A stretch of 33,693 nucleotides of DNA, taken from assembly GCA_003427395.1 (NCBI GenBank), contig BFEA01000581.1, positions 812,783 to 846,475 of the forward strand, read 5' to 3'. Position 1 is the first letter of the stretch, and every line of letters starts with the position of its first letter. The stretch comes from Chara braunii (Eukaryota; Streptophyta; Charophyceae; Charales; Characeae). The notes beneath the pieces are model-generated. The model worked only from the letters and a program-made list of their open reading frames with translations. It was not told the DNA's origin and made no database searches. Made by a program: the position numbers and the translations under genes. Of the stretch, positions 1 to 10,004 are shown in pieces.

Positions 1-207
1 AGGAGGAGGAGGATATCCCAACAAGCAGTCCCAACTATGGTGGAGAGGGGCAATGAAAAGGAGAAGGATAATGCAAGGGGGGGGGGGGAAGAAACACTAG
101 AGAAAAATAATTGAGAGAGATGGAGAGAGAGAGAGAGGGAGAGTTGAAGAAAACTGGGGAATAATGCACGAGAAACATTTATTTTATTTTTTTCTATAAA
201 AGAATAA
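1..207. other. purine-rich low-complexity leader, no gene
   Basis: The stretch is dominated by GGA and GA repeats (1-14 and 113-145), a G run near 79-88, and then an A/T-rich stretch at 176-206. I see no reading frame with protein-like composition. The frame used by the next feature is closed by TAA at 205-207, so this segment is either an intron or a 5' flank. No convincing CAG acceptor site lies at the junction. Confidence 0.5.
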
Positions 208-2399
208 AATAATAATTTATACATATGTGAAGGCTTTGAACGTGGATTGAGATCCAAGAATAAATTACTCTTCGACGTCTCTCATGAGACGGATCGTAAT
301 AGTCCAATAACAGGTGCAATAACGGCATCGATGTGGAGACACGTGCAAAATACTGTACCCACCGCCAAGGGGTTGGACATGAGCGGAAAACAAAGGTATG
401 TAGTTTTTTTTACGTTATACTCTGACAAGACACATGTGGATGACAGAATGAAACAAATTGCATATCCACTAATGATGTGTCTTGCCGACAGAGCAACAAA
501 GGCCTCACTTATAGCGTACTTGCCAGTTCTGACACACAGGCCAAAAGTCGCCGGTTGGGGTCAACAATCCTCACAGTTTAGAAAACGGAAAAGCGTAGTG
601 TTCCATGAAGCTCTGTCCATGATTTTACAGTCTGCAAAGGATGCATCACACGAGGGCATCACCGTTCGAACATACGACCTCGGTGAAATCACTGTGCATC
701 CTTTTCTTCTGAATTATATCCAAGATTATCCAGAGAGGTGTGCGTTTGCTGGCGTCAAATTTGGTCGCTGCCCTACGTGTACGGTTGCGAAGTCGGACAT
801 GGACATGTATGCTGATTTCGATAGCAGCTACAGATCTGAGGTGTCTGATAAAGCTGTAATACATAAGTCCACAATGTCTTCGAATGTCGACATCCGTCGT
901 GCTGCAAAGGAGCGTGCTGAAGAGTGGGGTTTACACAGATACATTTCCACGAATGGGTTGTGGGGGTTTTACAAAGGGCCAGAGGGTGAGGACCCCTTGA
1001 TGGATTATCATTTTGCTCTTCAACTAGATAGGATGCACACAATAGAGCACGAAATATTTTTACATATGATAGATGCATTTCGTGAGGCTGCAAGAAATAA
1101 ACTTCTCACAACTTCTTACACGAAAATTATAGCAGAACTAGATGCACGACTCCAGTGCATAAGCGAACGATGAGTAAAGACATATCCAGGACTTGTATTG
1201 CCCGTACGCACAGGTTGTGATTTTTTTTCAAGAGATGGAAGATTCGAGGCGAAGCAGAATCGCTCGGTGATGACCGTGATCATGTTTGTAGTTCACAATG
1301 TAGTGAAGGGTAGAGCAGGGAAGAGGTTGACAAAGTGTTTCTGCAAGCTTATGAACTTTTATACGACTCTTTTTCGAAGGACGTTGCACACAGTAGCTTC
1401 TCTCGATTACTCAGATGAATTGTTAGCTGATTTCATGTATTATGTGAAAACCTACATGGGTCGATATCAAACATCACAATGAAAATTACCGAAGATGCAC
1501 GATCTCAACAAGTTCGGAGCATGTATCGAGCAGGCAGGGCTCCCAGACACATTTGCTGCCGATGTATGAGAGTATCATCATATAACGTTTTGCAAAGATC
1601 CATATTGATCATCAAATTGCAGACAGGCAATGACGCAGATGGTAGACCATGTTCATCGATCTATTGCATTGCAAGATGAAACTGAAATCCTACGTCGACA
1701 GAAAATCAGGGAAATCGAGAACTAGTCCGCTGTCAGCAATGCTGAGACAAGGGGAACAAACACCTTGTCTGCGAGAAACAAAGCTACACTGCGTTTACAA
1801 TGGTTTTCATTACCGGATGTTTCAGCAAACGCAACCGAAGGCAGGACTATTCATGATGCAGTGACTCTCGAAGACATTTCTTATCGACATAATTTCGATG
1901 CCGCATCATCAGTATTCTTGAACGAAAATGGTTGCGATCCCCCAACGGATGAGACAGTGATCAAATCAAGGACGCAACTGCAATTGCATGCACTGACGAT
2001 GGAAGTAGCAGAGGAGCAATAGTACAAATAGCGAGAGCTTCACCACGGTTTCACGGTCGGCCTGTCCACCGCGATGTCTCTTTCAGAGCATTGGAAGGTG
2101 AGGTGTGATACGCATTAGTGGGTATGTTTTTCCTCGTCCAAGGTCGCCGAGGTGAAGAGGTGTTAACATTTGAGTGTGCATACGTTCACTGGTACAAAGA
2201 AGTCAAGAACGAGCTCTGTGTCACTACATCATGCAAGCTTGTCAAATGGGAGGAAGTGAATGATCGACAGCTCAGCAGCGTGATTTCTATTGATACTATA
2301 ATCGATACTGCACAGATAGTTCCATATTTGAAGAAGCCCCAATGGGGAACAGGACGCTTTGCTGTGCAAAAGGAAGACCAATTCTACGTTAATAAGTAG
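208..2399 (+). pseudogene. Plavaka-like (CACTA-related) transposase, decayed
   Basis: This is a transposase relic of the Plavaka group of cut-and-paste DNA transposons; the intact protein would act on element ends in the nucleus. In order I see YSDKTHV (about 420-440), LIAYLPVL (about 510-532), a YDL..ITVHPFLLNYIQDYPER block (about 676-738) followed by GRCPTC (about 763-780), LDRMHTIEHE (about 1027-1056) and PGLVLPVRTG (1186-1215). Further on are KLPKMHDLNKFG, HITFCKDPY.SNCRQAMTQM, ARASPRFHGRP (about 2032-2064) and a C-terminal FYVNK. One frame runs from 208 to about 1960 with stops at 1171 (TGA), 1480 (TGA), 1567 (TGA), 1606 (TGA) and 1723 (TAG). Homology then moves to frame 3, with another TGA at 2106, and ends at 2397-2399. 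No ATG start was found; the 5' end is probably a separate exon or lost. The family call rests on motif order recalled without a search. Confidence 0.8.
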
Positions 2400-2769
2400 A
2401 CGTTGTGAGGAATTTCAAAATCCCATAGTATGCGTGAAGGTATAGTTTGTAGAAGAGAGAGAATATGATATTCTTCATGGTCTTTTTTTTTTTTTATTGT
2501 TCAGAAACATGCATACAAAGACACACACCAGGTCCTCTTCTTATTTTCCTCAGACAACGACATTTATTCTAGCTGTTATATGAGAGCTTCGAAAATGTAC
2601 CAAATGTTCTAAAAGTACAACATGTCACCGATAAGTTCTTTCTATATTTAACGTTTTATTTGTGAACAATAAATATAGTGGTCGTAAGTGGAAAAATGTG
2701 AAAAACATAATCAATAGTGTATAAGTTAGAAGAACTATTCAAAGGTAATTGTCGAGTGCCCTGTCTCAT

Positions 2770-2772
<3 letters not shown>

Positions 2773-2837
<65 letters not shown>
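2773..2837. repeat. poly(T), 65 bases
   Basis: An uninterrupted T65 run. Read on the other strand it is a poly(A) tail-like tract. The 52 bases after it are G/T-rich and then A/T-rich, and a second long T run follows. Confidence 0.95.
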
Positions 2838-2839
<2 letters not shown>

Positions 2840-2887
2840 GGGGTTGGGGGGGTTTTAATTTGTCCAAATTTTTACAAATTTCCACAA

Positions 2888-2889
<2 letters not shown>

Positions 2890-2946
<57 letters not shown>
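2890..2946. repeat. poly(T), 57 bases
   Basis: An uninterrupted T57 run, 52 bases after the first. Two homopolymers of this length so close together suggest either two nested poly(A)-tailed insertions on the - strand or replication/assembly slippage. True length is uncertain in any assembly. Confidence 0.95.
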
Positions 2947-3424
2947 CTGTGTGTGTAAAGGGAAATATGCTGACCCTCGCGGAGCGGCTGGTGGCCTTAA
3001 CCACAAGACAATAACAACATGTCCAGGTTCACGAATGTCATGCCCGTCTTTCTAAAATAAGTTATATCGTTGTCATTTGCTATCAACACGTTCAGTATGA
3101 GAAAAACATGTTCTTTCTCAGAGAGTGATGTGAATGGACTTGTAAACAATTTCTTATGTCAGTGATATTTGTTGAAACCACGTTATTTCTTTCTACTCGT
3201 GCTCATTTTCTCTCAGACATACGCACACATAGATATGCGTACATACACCAGGCAATTCATGATATGACATTATAACGCTGTCATAAGGTTGTGTATTTGA
3301 CTGGTGCGCCCTTTGTTTTCAGAAAAAAATGTCACAACTTGCATGGAGCAGAAAGAATACCTAAAATACACCATGCAAGGTTTCTGCACCATTTATTGTC
3401 CCGCGTCGAATTACGGGAAGGGGT

Positions 3425-4816
3425 ATGCAAGATGAAAATGATGGTCAAAGTCAGCCAAACATGATGAATATAGTGAAACAGGTGATCCAGACACGAGCAG
3501 CAGTTGCAGAGGCTTCAAAAAGAAATCGCAGTGTGGATGTCGATCTGACAAAAGAGAGTGAAGACTATGATGAAGATCCGTTGGACAGTTTTCACTTTGC
3601 CGCCTCCAGCAAAAGGAAACATGACACTGTGACAGTAGAAACGTTGGAGCAAAGAAAAAGTGTAATCCTTGAAAATAAGTGGTACGCAGATGCAAATGCC
3701 CTTTGTCCGTTTGGCGAAAGAGTTTGGAACGACACTAGGAGAATGCAATCGTCAACAGTTGACAAACAAAATGTCACAGACCTCAATGGCAAAGCGCAAA
3801 TGGATAGCTCAACTGTTGAAACAAGATACCGCGATAATGTGAACGAAGATGAAAAAATTGATGAGCGGAGAAGTGCGAAAAAAAAGGTAGATTCAAAGAG
3901 TTCAAATTGTGAAATGGACGATATAAGTCTTGTGCCTTTTCAGTTCAATACTTTTTGCGGTGAAAGTATTGTTGGCCAAGGATTTCATATCGTTAGTTTG
4001 AAAGCGAACGGTTGGTTGCATGAAACCATTATCGATTTTTTCATGCAGTCAACTTTAGAGGATGCATCACAAAGAAGGACGAAATGTCTCGTTTTTGTGT
4101 GTACATAGTTCTGGCACGAATTGATACAAGCGAAACAACCAGTGGACAAGACAAAATCGGACTGTGAAGATAGACTGAAGAAAGAAAGAGAAAAATGTTT
4201 GATTTTTTCGTGTGCATCCAAGATTTGGGATAGTACATTGGTGATAGTCCCGATCTGGCATGAGAAAAATTGGACAGTGTTGGTGATTATAAACGTAGGG
4301 GACTTTGTGAAAGGAGTTTCAAAAGATGGTAGATGCAAACCAACATTGATTCATATGAACTCGCTTCGGAATAAATACAATCCTAGCTGGGATGCACTAC
4401 GTAGCTGGGTCTTCGATGAATTTTATCTTCGCAATTCAGGCGGAGGTGGTGGCAGATCAACCGAAGGAAGAGGGTCGTGGACCATGTGTACAGAAATGTT
4501 TGAAAAAAACATGGTGAAAGTTGACTGTCAGCAGCAAGAAAATGAAGACGATTGTGGTGTGCATACATGCATGAACGCAGAACGTCTCATCAAACACTTC
4601 GCTGATCGACCAGTTCTTGACGAAGTAAGCACGGACGAGGTATTGGCCGTGATTGACAAACTGAAAAATGAAGACAATAGGACAAAAGAAAAGCGTCAGG
4701 AAATTGTGGAATACACAGCGAGATATATCGCAAGAAAGAACAAGATTGAGGAGGCGAAGATTGACAATATTATCAAATCATTAATGAAACTGAAGGTCGA
4801 AGACAATGATACTTAG
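3425..4816 (+). pseudogene. Ulp1/SENP-type (C48) cysteine protease, decayed
   Basis: Ulp1-family proteases remove SUMO-like tags, and captured copies are common in plant and algal DNA transposons. The frame starts at ATG 3425 and runs to 4816 with one internal stop, TAG at 4106-4108, right before an FWHEL motif. The first 170 residues are charged and low in complexity (RSVDVDLTKESEDYDEDP and lysine-rich patches). The protease domain follows: NGWLHETIIDFF (about residues 195-206), FWHEL, then IVPIWHEKNWTVLVI, LIHMNSL, and QQQENEDDCGVHTC with the nucleophile Cys at 4553-4555 and the oxyanion-hole Gln six residues before it. By my manual alignment the catalytic His (normally just before the Trp of HW) is Asn at 4268-4270. 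The catalytic Asp (normally DSL) is Asn at 4358-4360. A Gly-rich insert (GGGGG, about 4440-4455) sits in the domain. The C-terminus is a charged helix-like tail. It lies between the transposase and the charged gene, all on +. Confidence 0.82.
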
Positions 4817-4981
4817 CCATAGTGTGGTTTACAGATTGAAAGCTAACAACAGACTACAAGTAACATGCACGAGAGATTGACACACTTTGTTTGTACTTCT
4901 TCACTTACAGGGTAGCGTGGAGAGATCATCCGCTATCGTTATTTAGTGTCTACGTAGCAAAGGATCGTAGGTTGTGTAAAT

Positions 4982-6233
4982 ATGGGTACAAGTGTAAAAT
5001 ACGACAACATCTGCAGAAAGAAAGGTCAGCAACGAAGCAACTCTGTGCAATTCATTGAAGAACACAATGTGTGTCAGACAATAGGTAGACAACGGAAGGC
5101 AGAGAAAAGCAACTCTGTGCACATTGATGGTGTCAGAGAAGTTATGAAAAGCACAAGGACTGATCTTCGCCACCAATCGAGGGGGAAGGAGTCGACAACC
5201 AAGGACAGAGAAAAGATCGACGAGACGTCTTCAACGCCGAGACGGAATATAAATCAGTCAGAGGAGGGAACAATGACGCCAAGCGCGCCACGAAAGGCGA
5301 AAAGATTACGTCAGAATAGTGAGAATGATGATGACATCAGAGGCTACCCACAAAGAGTTTAAATCGCGCAAGGAAGGGAAAAAACAAGCCAAGGGAGAGA
5401 AAAAAAAGGGAGCTGTGTAAAAAATAAGACCACAAGAGCAACTGACAGAGGTCCAGCGAAAAACAGATTTGCAATACATGATAACAGCAGTGTGAGAAAT
5501 GGAGAAACGAAAAAATACGACAATCAGTTCGGTCGAGAAGAACACGAAGAATTTCCTGAGTCGGGGCAGTTAGAGGAAAGTAAGGATAAAAAAGAAGATC
5601 ATTCAGAAGACACACATTCAAAGTCGGAATCACAAGCAAGTTCGGCGGACGGTCGAGAATATGACAATGAAGAAGACGGATCTGCAGGAGATAAACCAGG
5701 TCGAGAAAGCAAGACTGCGGAGAAGAAATGGATGATGCAAATGAGCAAAATAGAGACAACTACCACAAAACGACGAACCTTTGCACAGATAAACCAGATA
5801 AATATATTTGCTTCGAAGGCATGAGCAGCATCGAAATTGATGTATTTCCTTTGTATCTCAATTCTGCCGACAAAGTTATACGCTGTAAAATAAAAAGTAT
5901 ATTCCTTCTTCTTTCATGTTCTCATCAAGATTTTGTAATTCTGATGTTTATTATTCCTTTATATGTTTCTGTCAATGCAGGAAAAAAGTCGAGCAAAAGA
6001 GCGGTACATATTTCGAAGACTAGCACAAAGAGGACGGACAATGTTGCAGAAAAGCTACAACTCACAGAGATGACAAAAAAAATGAAGGACATGATGTTCC
6101 AGTCAATTACAAAGGCAAACATGTATATGTCTGCTCGAGACTTCACATTCTACCCGAAGGAGGAATAGTTTTTCAAGTCGTGAACAATAATGGCAGAACA
6201 TATAGGATAATGGGCATCCGTAGGGTTAATAAG
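4982..6233 (+). pseudogene. charged, Lys/Glu/Ser-rich protein of unknown function, with one intron
   Basis: I do not recognise this gene. From ATG 4982 one frame stays open to about 5797 except for a single TAA at 5360-5362. The product is very hydrophilic, with runs of K, E, D, R and S, and looks disordered. An intron-like segment spans 5798-5980: its acceptor is intact (AATGCAG) but its donor reads CAG/ATAAAT instead of CAG/GTAAAT. After the intron the best protein-like reading is in frame 0 (codon starts divisible by 3), from about 6087, giving GHDVPVNYKGKHVYVCSRLH, then LPEGGIVFQVVNNNGRTYRI and MGIRRVNK, ending at a good donor AAG/GTATGTG (6233/6234). Upstream of 6087 the frame is unclear (stop TAG at 6021-6023) and two competing frames look plausible, so there is probably an indel. 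The same downstream reading is kept in the duplicate at 6359-7160, which supports it as coding. No known domain seen. Confidence 0.55.
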
Positions 6234-6358
6234 GTATGTGGAGGAGCGCGGCATGCGGCAGGTCCTCGTGGAATGTAACAGGATGATGACGACCATTAGA
6301 GGGGAGATATCATGAAACTTAAAACACGAGTTTTAGACCGATAAGGGATACCCTCTAC
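5557..6358 (+). repeat. tandem duplication, copy 1 (802 bp)
   Basis: First unit of a direct tandem duplication, starting TGAGTCGGGGCAGTTAGAGG. It carries the 3' half of the charged gene: the end of exon 1, the intron and the following exon. It ends in GGGATACCCTCT just before copy 2 begins. The two units are about 95 percent identical by eye and have equal length. Confidence 0.92.
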
Positions 6359-7160
6359 TGAGTCGGAGCAGTTAGAGGAAAGTATGCATAAAAAAAAAGA
6401 TCATTCAGAAGACACACATTCAAAGTCGGAATCACAAGCAAGTTCGGCGGACGGTCGAGAATATGACAATGAAGAAGACGGATCTACAGGAGATAAACCA
6501 GGTTAAGAAAGCAAGACTGCGAAGAAGAAATGGATGATGCAAATGAGCAAAATAGAGACAACTACCACAAAACGACGAACCTTAGCACAGATAAATCAGG
6601 TAAATATATTTGCTTCGAAGGCATGAGCAACATCGAAATTGATGTATTTCCTTTGTATCTCAATTCTGCCGACAAAGTTATACGCTGTAAAATAAAAAGT
6701 ATATTCCTTCTCCTTTCATGTTTTCATTAAGTTTTTGTAATTCTGATGTTTATTATTCTTTTATATGTTTCTGTCAATGCAAGAAAAGAGGAGAGCAAAA
6801 GACCGGTACATATTTCGAAGACTAGCACAAAGAGGACGGACAATGTTGCAGAAAAACTACAACTCACAGAGATGACAAAAAAAATGAAGGACATGATGTT
6901 CCAGTCAATTGCAAAGGCATACATGTATATGTCTGCTCGAGACTTCACATTCTAACCGAAGGAGGAACAATTTTTCAAGTCATGAACAATAATGGCAGAA
7001 CATATAGGACAATGGGCATCCGTAGAGTTAATAAGGTATATAGAGGAGCGCGACATGCGGCAGGTCCTCGTGGAATGTAACAGGATGATGACGACCATTA
7101 GAGGGGAGATATCATGAAACTTAAAACACGAGTTTTAGCCTGATAAGGGATACCCTCTGG
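6359..7160 (+). repeat. tandem duplication, copy 2 (802 bp), broken gene copy
   Basis: Second unit, starting TGAGTCGGAGCAG. It repeats exon 1 end, intron (6600-6782) and next exon. Here the donor is intact (CAG/GTAAAT) but the acceptor is CAA instead of CAG. A TAA (about 6504-6506) also breaks the upstream frame in this copy. The frame-0-type reading after the intron (HDVPVN.KG.HVYVCSRLHIL) is preserved with several amino acid changes. The junctions share TGAG, which suggests unequal exchange or slippage at a short homology. Confidence 0.92.
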
Positions 7161-7216
7161 TGAGTTCAAAATAAACAGATAAACAACAAGTAAAGTGACA
7201 GCAACTGAGAGAGGAA

Positions 7217-7660
7217 ATGATCAAGGACAAGACATGGAGGCGGAAGGAAAACGAGTCATGGGCTGATCCGGCGTTCGAACTCTGTTTCGCGAGGGTGTTC
7301 TTTCACACGAGGAAAGACCAAGGGACTGGTGTGTCATTGCAACAACTTGCATTTGCAGAGATGGTAATAAAAAATGAGATATTGCAATGCGCGAAGAAAA
7401 TTCGAGTGGACGAAAAAACCTCGGAGTTGACAAAGATTAAAAGAGAAATTATTGAATCCGTCAAGGCACGAGACACATGTGTGAACTTCAACATCTTCAG
7501 CCTTGATCGGTTAACGACTGTGGTTGATAAAGCACTCATCTTGTTCCAAGCTGGGTTGCCGACCGAACAGCACGATGACGTTCGTGCCACATTGTTCACT
7601 GATGAAGACTACACGTTTCAACACAAGGCTACTTCATCGGCGGTGCAGGAGAGCATATGA
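7217..7660 (+). CDS. hypothetical protein, possibly 3' exon of the charged gene
   Basis: An open frame of 147 codons beginning at ATG 7217; the same frame is open upstream to 7199, so the true start or splice junction may be earlier. I do not recognise a domain. The protein is mixed alpha-helical by composition: a basic start (IKDKTWRRKENES), a central amphipathic stretch (LQQLAFAEMVIKNEILQCAK), a charged helix (DEKTSELTKIKREIIESVK) and an acidic end (FTDEDYTFQHKATSS). It follows the duplicated exons on the same strand, so it may be the last exon of that gene. Its last 50 bases are copied at 7919 onward. Nothing in it is interrupted, in contrast to its neighbours. Confidence 0.5.
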   Translation: MIKDKTWRRKENESWADPAFELCFARVFFHTRKDQGTGVSLQQLAFAEMVIKNEILQCAKKIRVDEKTSELTKIKREIIESVKARDTCVNFNIFSLDRLTTVVDKALILFQAGLPTEQHDDVRATLFTDEDYTFQHKATSSAVQESI

Positions 7661-7741
7661 AGACGACAAACAACATATGATTCAATATGCTCTTATATGT
7701 TGAATAAAAGACAACAATTGCAAGGGAGAAAGTTGTCATTT

Positions 7742-7808
<67 letters not shown>

Positions 7809-7918
7809 CAGAGAGATAGATAAAGAGAGAGACAGATAAACAGAGATATAGATAGATACATAGATACATAGATAGATACATAGATCGATAGATAGATAGA
7901 GAAAGAGATAGAGAGAGA
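7610..7918 (+). repeat. tandem duplication of gene tail, copy 1 (309 bp)
   Basis: Starts TACACGTTTCAACACAAGGC, covers the last codons of the 7217-7660 frame, an A/T-rich putative 3' UTR and a microsatellite of GA then GATA/TAGA type (7745-7917). The next 270 bases repeat the same order. Confidence 0.9.
7745..7801. repeat. (GA)n microsatellite followed by GATA-type repeats
   Basis: About 28 GA units, grading into GACA, GATA and CATA units up to 7917. The expanded GA tract probably helped trigger the local tandem duplication. Confidence 0.95.
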
Positions 7919-8050
7919 TACACGTTTCAACACAAGGCTACTTCATCAGCAGTGCAGGAGAGCATATGAAAACGACAAACAACATATGATTCAATATGCT
8001 CTTATATGGTGAATAAAGGACAACAATTGCAAGGGAGAAAGTTGTCATTT

Positions 8051-8095
<45 letters not shown>

Positions 8096-8130
8096 GAGAT
8101 AGATAAATAAAAAGGCAGATAAACAGAGAT

Positions 8131-8183
<53 letters not shown>

Positions 8184-8185
8184 CA
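7919..8185 (+). repeat. tandem duplication of gene tail, copy 2
   Basis: Repeats the tail of the 7217-7660 frame, including the stop codon context, the UTR-like stretch and the GA/GATA microsatellite (GA 8054-8087; GATA about 8131-8171). A run of A (8185-8200) and of TAA units (8201-8219) closes it. Confidence 0.9.
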
Positions 8186-8219
8186 AAAAAAAAAAAAAAA
8201 TAATAATAATAATAATAAT

Positions 8220-8751
8220 TAAAAAAAAAAAAATGCAAGGCAAAAGGTGGGAAATACAGTTTGAAACTCCTTTCATTGGTCTACTTTTGCATTCAGTTGT
8301 TGAGGCCTTGTTATTCTTGCCTCCACTTCTTAGATGTTTTATATACATTATACATAAAATGATGTTGTGCAAGCAAGGAAGGAAGACAACTCTACGATAA
8401 CATGCTAAATCTTTGGTTTAGGAATGTAGTTGTACAAACTGTTGTCGTTTTGTCAATAATATATTGAAGAACTATTTTCGATTTTTTTTTTTTTTTTCGT
8501 AGAGAATATGTTATGACCAGTGCCCGTTCTAGGGAGTGCTCGAAATAGATCGCCCTCACCAGAACAATAATTGTGGTGCAATTAGATCTTTATTTTGTTG
8601 TCAGAATGAAACTGTACATTACAATCGACATTGTAAGTGTACTTTTCTCCTCCTCGTGCATCTTTATAGTGTTCGTTTCGTATACACGTCATGATGTCGT
8701 TCGCTGCAACTGATGGATGATGGATTATATTGTACGTTTTACAAACGAGTG

Positions 8752-8820
<69 letters not shown>

Positions 8821-9256
8821 GTTTACCCCTTTCCAACAAAAATACATACACACACACACACACACACACTCATATACACATACTCAAAACCATTGGATAC
8901 ACATAGACTTTAAAAAAATGACACAAATTGAGAAAATATGATGTCTGTAGTTTTTTTCAACATATGGCACTGCATGTTGAACACATACGAGTAACATGTG
9001 ACACTGCATGTGACCCTCTTACAACTGCTTCCTTGTTCTTTATGGTAAAGGGTGTCTGTGAATTACAATGTATTGCAAAAGACAAAAACCTTTCATTAAA
9101 TGCACCGGACAACAATCGCACCTTAATTTCTTGATTTAAATACAAATTTAAGACTAAAGGAGTGTGAAACAGTGTACGAAGGATCCTGAGTAATCATCTC
9201 ATATTCTACGGACACTGCATGTCCGTTCGCAATGAATACTCCTTTGAGACGTCGTA
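8220..9256. other. gene-free, microsatellite-bearing stretch
   Basis: No protein-like frame. It contains (CT)n at about 8757-8815, (CA)n at about 8847-8870, a T run (8480-8498) and otherwise A/T-rich unique sequence. The frames that cross the CT tract are repeats of Ser-Leu or Arg-Glu and are not genes. Confidence 0.6.
8757..8815. repeat. (CT)n microsatellite
   Basis: About 29 CT units, preceded by CTCTTT. A (CA)n tract of about 11 units follows at 8847-8870. Confidence 0.95.
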
Positions 9257-9326
9257 GTCGGCAGGTGCGTTGTAATATTATACAAAATATTGCAGTCATA
9301 TTAAAAATGAATACGCACCTGCCGAC
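9257..9326. repeat. 70-bp hairpin with perfect 14-bp arms
   Basis: GTCGGCAGGTGCGT at 9257-9270 is perfectly complementary to ACGCACCTGCCGAC at 9313-9326. The 42-bp loop is A/T-rich. The G/C-rich arms stand out from the A/T-rich surroundings. It could be a tiny foldback element or a structural signal at an element end; no target-site duplication is obvious. Confidence 0.7.
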
Positions 9327-9902
9327 CAACGTAGCATTGAAGACAAAAATAGTTAAAGTTATTTAGTTGCGGAACATTATTATCAGAATCAGTGAGAGTC
9401 ATGTGTTGCTTCGACAATCTCTTTGTCTAAAGCATGTTGACACATACTTGGCGACGACATCACCCCTGTATCATCCCTGTTACTTAGACACGGGGAAACC
9501 CACACATGCCATAACATACATAGACTACAAAATACAATGTAATTCGTTTTTTTCACCACTAAATTTTTGAAAGTGAGCAGCAACCAAAACGGAGTCTTCT
9601 CAGTACAATATTGTGTCTGTTTGTTGTAATAAAGAGTGATGACTATTCGTAGCGGACGAATAATTTTTTTTTTACATTTTTTGAACGGGGTTGGTAAACT
9701 GTTTGTAAACGGACTTTCAACAATTTTTAAACAGGAGAGGTTGTTTTTATACACATTTTCAATATAACTTCAACTGATTACAAACTACCGGTCCATCACT
9801 GGAATGATATTGTCCCGTATGACCAGTGTATTCAAAAGAAAGATTTCATTGACATCCCATGTGTTCAACAAGATACCCTCATAAATTGTGTAGGGAACCT
9901 GA
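9327..9902. other. A/T-rich flank, no gene seen
   Basis: No protein-like frame and no clear repeat. It includes T runs (9663-9672) and a short GTAAACTGTTTGTAAAC near 9692-9708. The left end of the Harbinger element probably lies somewhere in or near here, but I could not identify a terminal inverted repeat. Confidence 0.4.
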
Positions 9903-10004
9903 TTTTCAACAGCTGAATGTAGTACAAATCATACTAAGATTCAGCATGTTCCGAAACTGCATTTTTTCTGTTGGTCGGAGGTTGTTGTTCATCTGTGCTA
10001 CGCG

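Larger units (their letters stand above)
2400..3322. other. intergenic, A/T-rich with two giant poly(T) runs
   Basis: Between the transposase relic and the protease relic there is no protein-like frame. The stretch holds a short T run (2485-2496), two very long T runs described separately, and a short GT run (2949-2957). A CAG at 3320-3322 preceded by pyrimidines could be a splice acceptor, but nothing confirms it. Confidence 0.5.

Noticed and set aside
1171-1608. Recoding of UGA as a sense codon, since four in-frame TGA interrupt a conserved frame
   Set aside because: TAG and TAA stops and frameshifts occur in the same relics, and other frames end properly at TGA. Decay at CpG explains it better.
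3323-3422. A small upstream exon (CAG acceptor at 3322, GTATGC donor at 3423) reading KCHNLHGAERIPK
   Set aside because: It reads like protein, but the proposed donor overlaps the protease ATG and no partner sites were found. Not strong enough to annotate.
7693-8372. Open frames through the GA/GATA tracts
   Set aside because: They translate simple repeats (Ser-Leu, Tyr-Leu-Ser) and have no other support.
8582-8941. Open frames through the CT/CA tracts
   Set aside because: Simple-sequence translation on both strands; not genes.
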